This document shows, piece after piece, positions 62,106-64,000 of a stretch of 64,000 nt of DNA (positions are counted from its first letter, which is position 1; every line of letters begins with the position of its first letter). The notes under the pieces are model-generated. The model ran no database searches. It saw only the letters and a list, made by a program, of their open reading frames with translations, and had not been told where the DNA came from. A program made the translations under genes and the position numbers. The DNA lies in NCBI GenBank assembly GCA_003290165.1, contig QNQO01001159.1:1-64000 (forward strand), in the 5' to 3' direction. Source of the stretch: Berberis thunbergii (Eukaryota > Streptophyta > Magnoliopsida > Ranunculales > Berberidaceae).

Positions 62106-64000
62106 CTTTGTGCTAGCATTAGGAGTGTCACCGTTTCATTCGCATCAATCAAATTATTCTCATTTCATCCAATTTCCTCTTCATGTCCTCTTCTTTCTCC
62201 ATCTGTTCTTACATTTTTTTGTTTTTTTTTGTCTTCTATCTTTTATTTATTTTTTATTACAATGACATTACTCATAGACGTCGTCATTGGTCATCTTTGA
62301 GCTGGATGATCCCCCTACTACTACCATCACCACTACCAACACCAACCAAATAAGACACAACGTCTTTGTTTGTCTTTGTCATGCTAAACATTTTAAATAA
62401 AAATAAGGCATGACATTATTTGCTTAGTTCATTAGAGATTTAGAGTTTCAAAATTACCTGAGTTTGTGGGTTTGGTTGAATGCACCAAAATGACCTGGCC
62501 CAATAGGGAAATCCCAATTCATTGGGCCTTTCGATACAATCAAATAGATAGCCCCAAGGACGCCACATTCTAGGAGCCCAAACTATGTGATTCAATAAAT
62601 CCTCCTCAAGAAAATGCTTCTTCTAGTATCAATGACCAGTACCAATTAATAGGATGAAAATTTTCCATTCACTATCTAACAAAAGATCTACATTGTGTAT
62701 GAAATTTATAGTTTCTATTGGTGCAAATCCAATCACCTTAACTGTAGATGATAAGCAACTCTCAGTGGTAGTAAACGATTATCCATTAAGCAATGAAAGG
62801 GTTTGCTTTGACCGATAGGAGTAGGTAACATGTTCCTTGTCTTTGTTTCTATTGCATTTTATCTTATCGTATCACATTCTGTTATACAATATTTGAGAAT
62901 CACCGTCCATAAATATCTCGGTGTAGATCCAAGATAATCCTTTGTTCCAGTATTCATTTTACCTAGCTATGGCATATAGTCTTCATTACTTTCTTATGTC
63001 ACAGAAGAATCCCCACAACAACAATCGAATAGAAAGAAGCAAAGAAGATAATGACGCAACAAGTCGCACACCAAAACGCCCCCAAATCACACACTAAATC
63101 GTACACCAAAACCCTAGTTTTGTATCGCACTGTGAGATAAAGTGGGAGATACAACATAGAGTAAAGGGAGAGTGATGACAGGAAGAGAGTGCTAGGAAGA
63201 TTCAAATTCTGGGAGAGTGAAGGATAAATGTTTATGGGAGAGTAAAAGAGAAGTTTTTTGGATTATGGAGGTTCAAGGTTTATATTAGTGGTATCCTTTA
63301 GTAGTTGCTGGTGTCCTTTAGAAAGATGTTCATTTATAAAGTAGGGCAATGTTAGTGTTATTTAGTCAATACCTTATGAGAAAGGTAATCAATCCCTTGC
63401 CCCACTACAAGTGTTCTATTGTAGTTATACTTACTTATCTTTCTAATGGGGAAATGCATATTCTCCCTCTTGAAAATCTCTGACCATCTACTTTTTTGTT
63501 GATATTTTTTGTGGTTTGGAGGTTGTGTAGACTTCTTCTGTTTCTAGATGTTGTTGAAAAACAATGTTGGTTTTGATTTCTCGTGGGATCTTTATTTGTG
63601 GTATGAGATTATTCTCCTTTGGGAAAATTTTCACGATCTCTTGGAAAGAATTCACTAGATTTTTATAATATTATGTTATTTTTCAATCGTCATTCTGCTT
63701 TATAGGAGGATTTTTTGTTTCTCTACTGCCAATTGTTGAACAAGTACACTTATTTGAAAAATTATTCTTTGAAAGAATTGTGGTGGAGAAGTTTGTCAGT
63801 GATTCGTGTTATCTTGGCTTAATGCAACAAATTTAGTGTTCAAGCCATTTTTATTTTATGGACTCTCCATGTTTGGAGGGTGGTATAGAGAAACTCAAAG
63901 CTTGAGAGATCGAGTAGGGGAATGATCTTCATCATTTTTACTCAAATTGGAGTTTTGTTCTCCTTCTTGTTGGCTTCATTTTATTGTTAATTCCCGATAT
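62106..64000. other. Right end of the window, no gene supported
   Basis: AT-rich sequence with T-rich tracts (62213-62260). No ORF with recognisable domains and no clear terminal repeats. 63285-63360 has GGTGTCCTTTAG and GTGTTATTTAG motifs resembling the ends of the fold-back element at 38581-39290, perhaps a remnant of that family. Confidence 0.4.

Noticed and set aside
1..64000. tRNA, rRNA genes or CRISPR arrays
   Set aside because: Only tRNA-like SINE heads were found; no complete tRNA or rRNA and no regularly spaced repeats.

Overview
The window is nuclear DNA from a flowering plant, probably a eudicot. It is AT-rich, has multi-exon genes with GT-AG introns, is dense in plant transposons (Ty1/copia, TRIM/SMART, hAT, Harbinger, SINE, LINE), and carries a plant-type ATR kinase, a plant ornithine decarboxylase and plant F-box/DUF295 genes. 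No species can be named from the sequence alone. No bacterial or CRISPR-type system was found.

Layout. (1) Positions 1-20449 hold a tandem array of three minus-strand F-box/DUF295 genes, all decayed, each interrupted by a different LTR element: copy 1 by an old copia lacking its 5' LTR (945-5570), copy 2 by a solo TRIM-like LTR (about 11576-11826), and copy 3 by a very young 6.2-kb copia element (14049-20265) with apparently identical 845-bp LTRs and a perfect GAAGC target duplication. Between copies 1 and 2 lie a plus-strand copia gag-pol fragment split by a hAT element (6799-8001), a TRIM (8807-9470) and a hAT MITE (10333-10924). (2) 21086-22362 (minus) is an intronless ornithine decarboxylase, full length but for one missing base in a homopolymer. 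(3) 23828-59299 (minus) is a complete 15-exon ATR checkpoint-kinase gene. I could place every exon with canonical splice sites and consistent phase (2715 codons), yet the reading frame carries four in-frame stop codons and one 1-nt frameshift. Its introns of about 16 kb, 6.3 kb and 2.1 kb are filled with transposons: a LINE 3' end, an LTR element with a nested SINE, a Harbinger MITE, a fold-back element, a palindromic MITE and a SMART-like mini-LTR element. (4) 59300-64000 holds the ATR 5' flank with a SINE, a perfect hAT MITE (61099-61407), a fragment resembling a plant mobile domain protein, and unassigned sequence.

Taken together, every host gene in the window (three F-box genes, ODC, ATR) is disrupted, while one retrotransposon is almost pristine. 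The simplest reading is a degrading duplicate segment (a fractionating homoeologue, a segmental duplicate or a divergent haplotype) that is accumulating transposons. Residual homopolymer assembly error could explain the single-base indels, but not the four nonsense codons in ATR.
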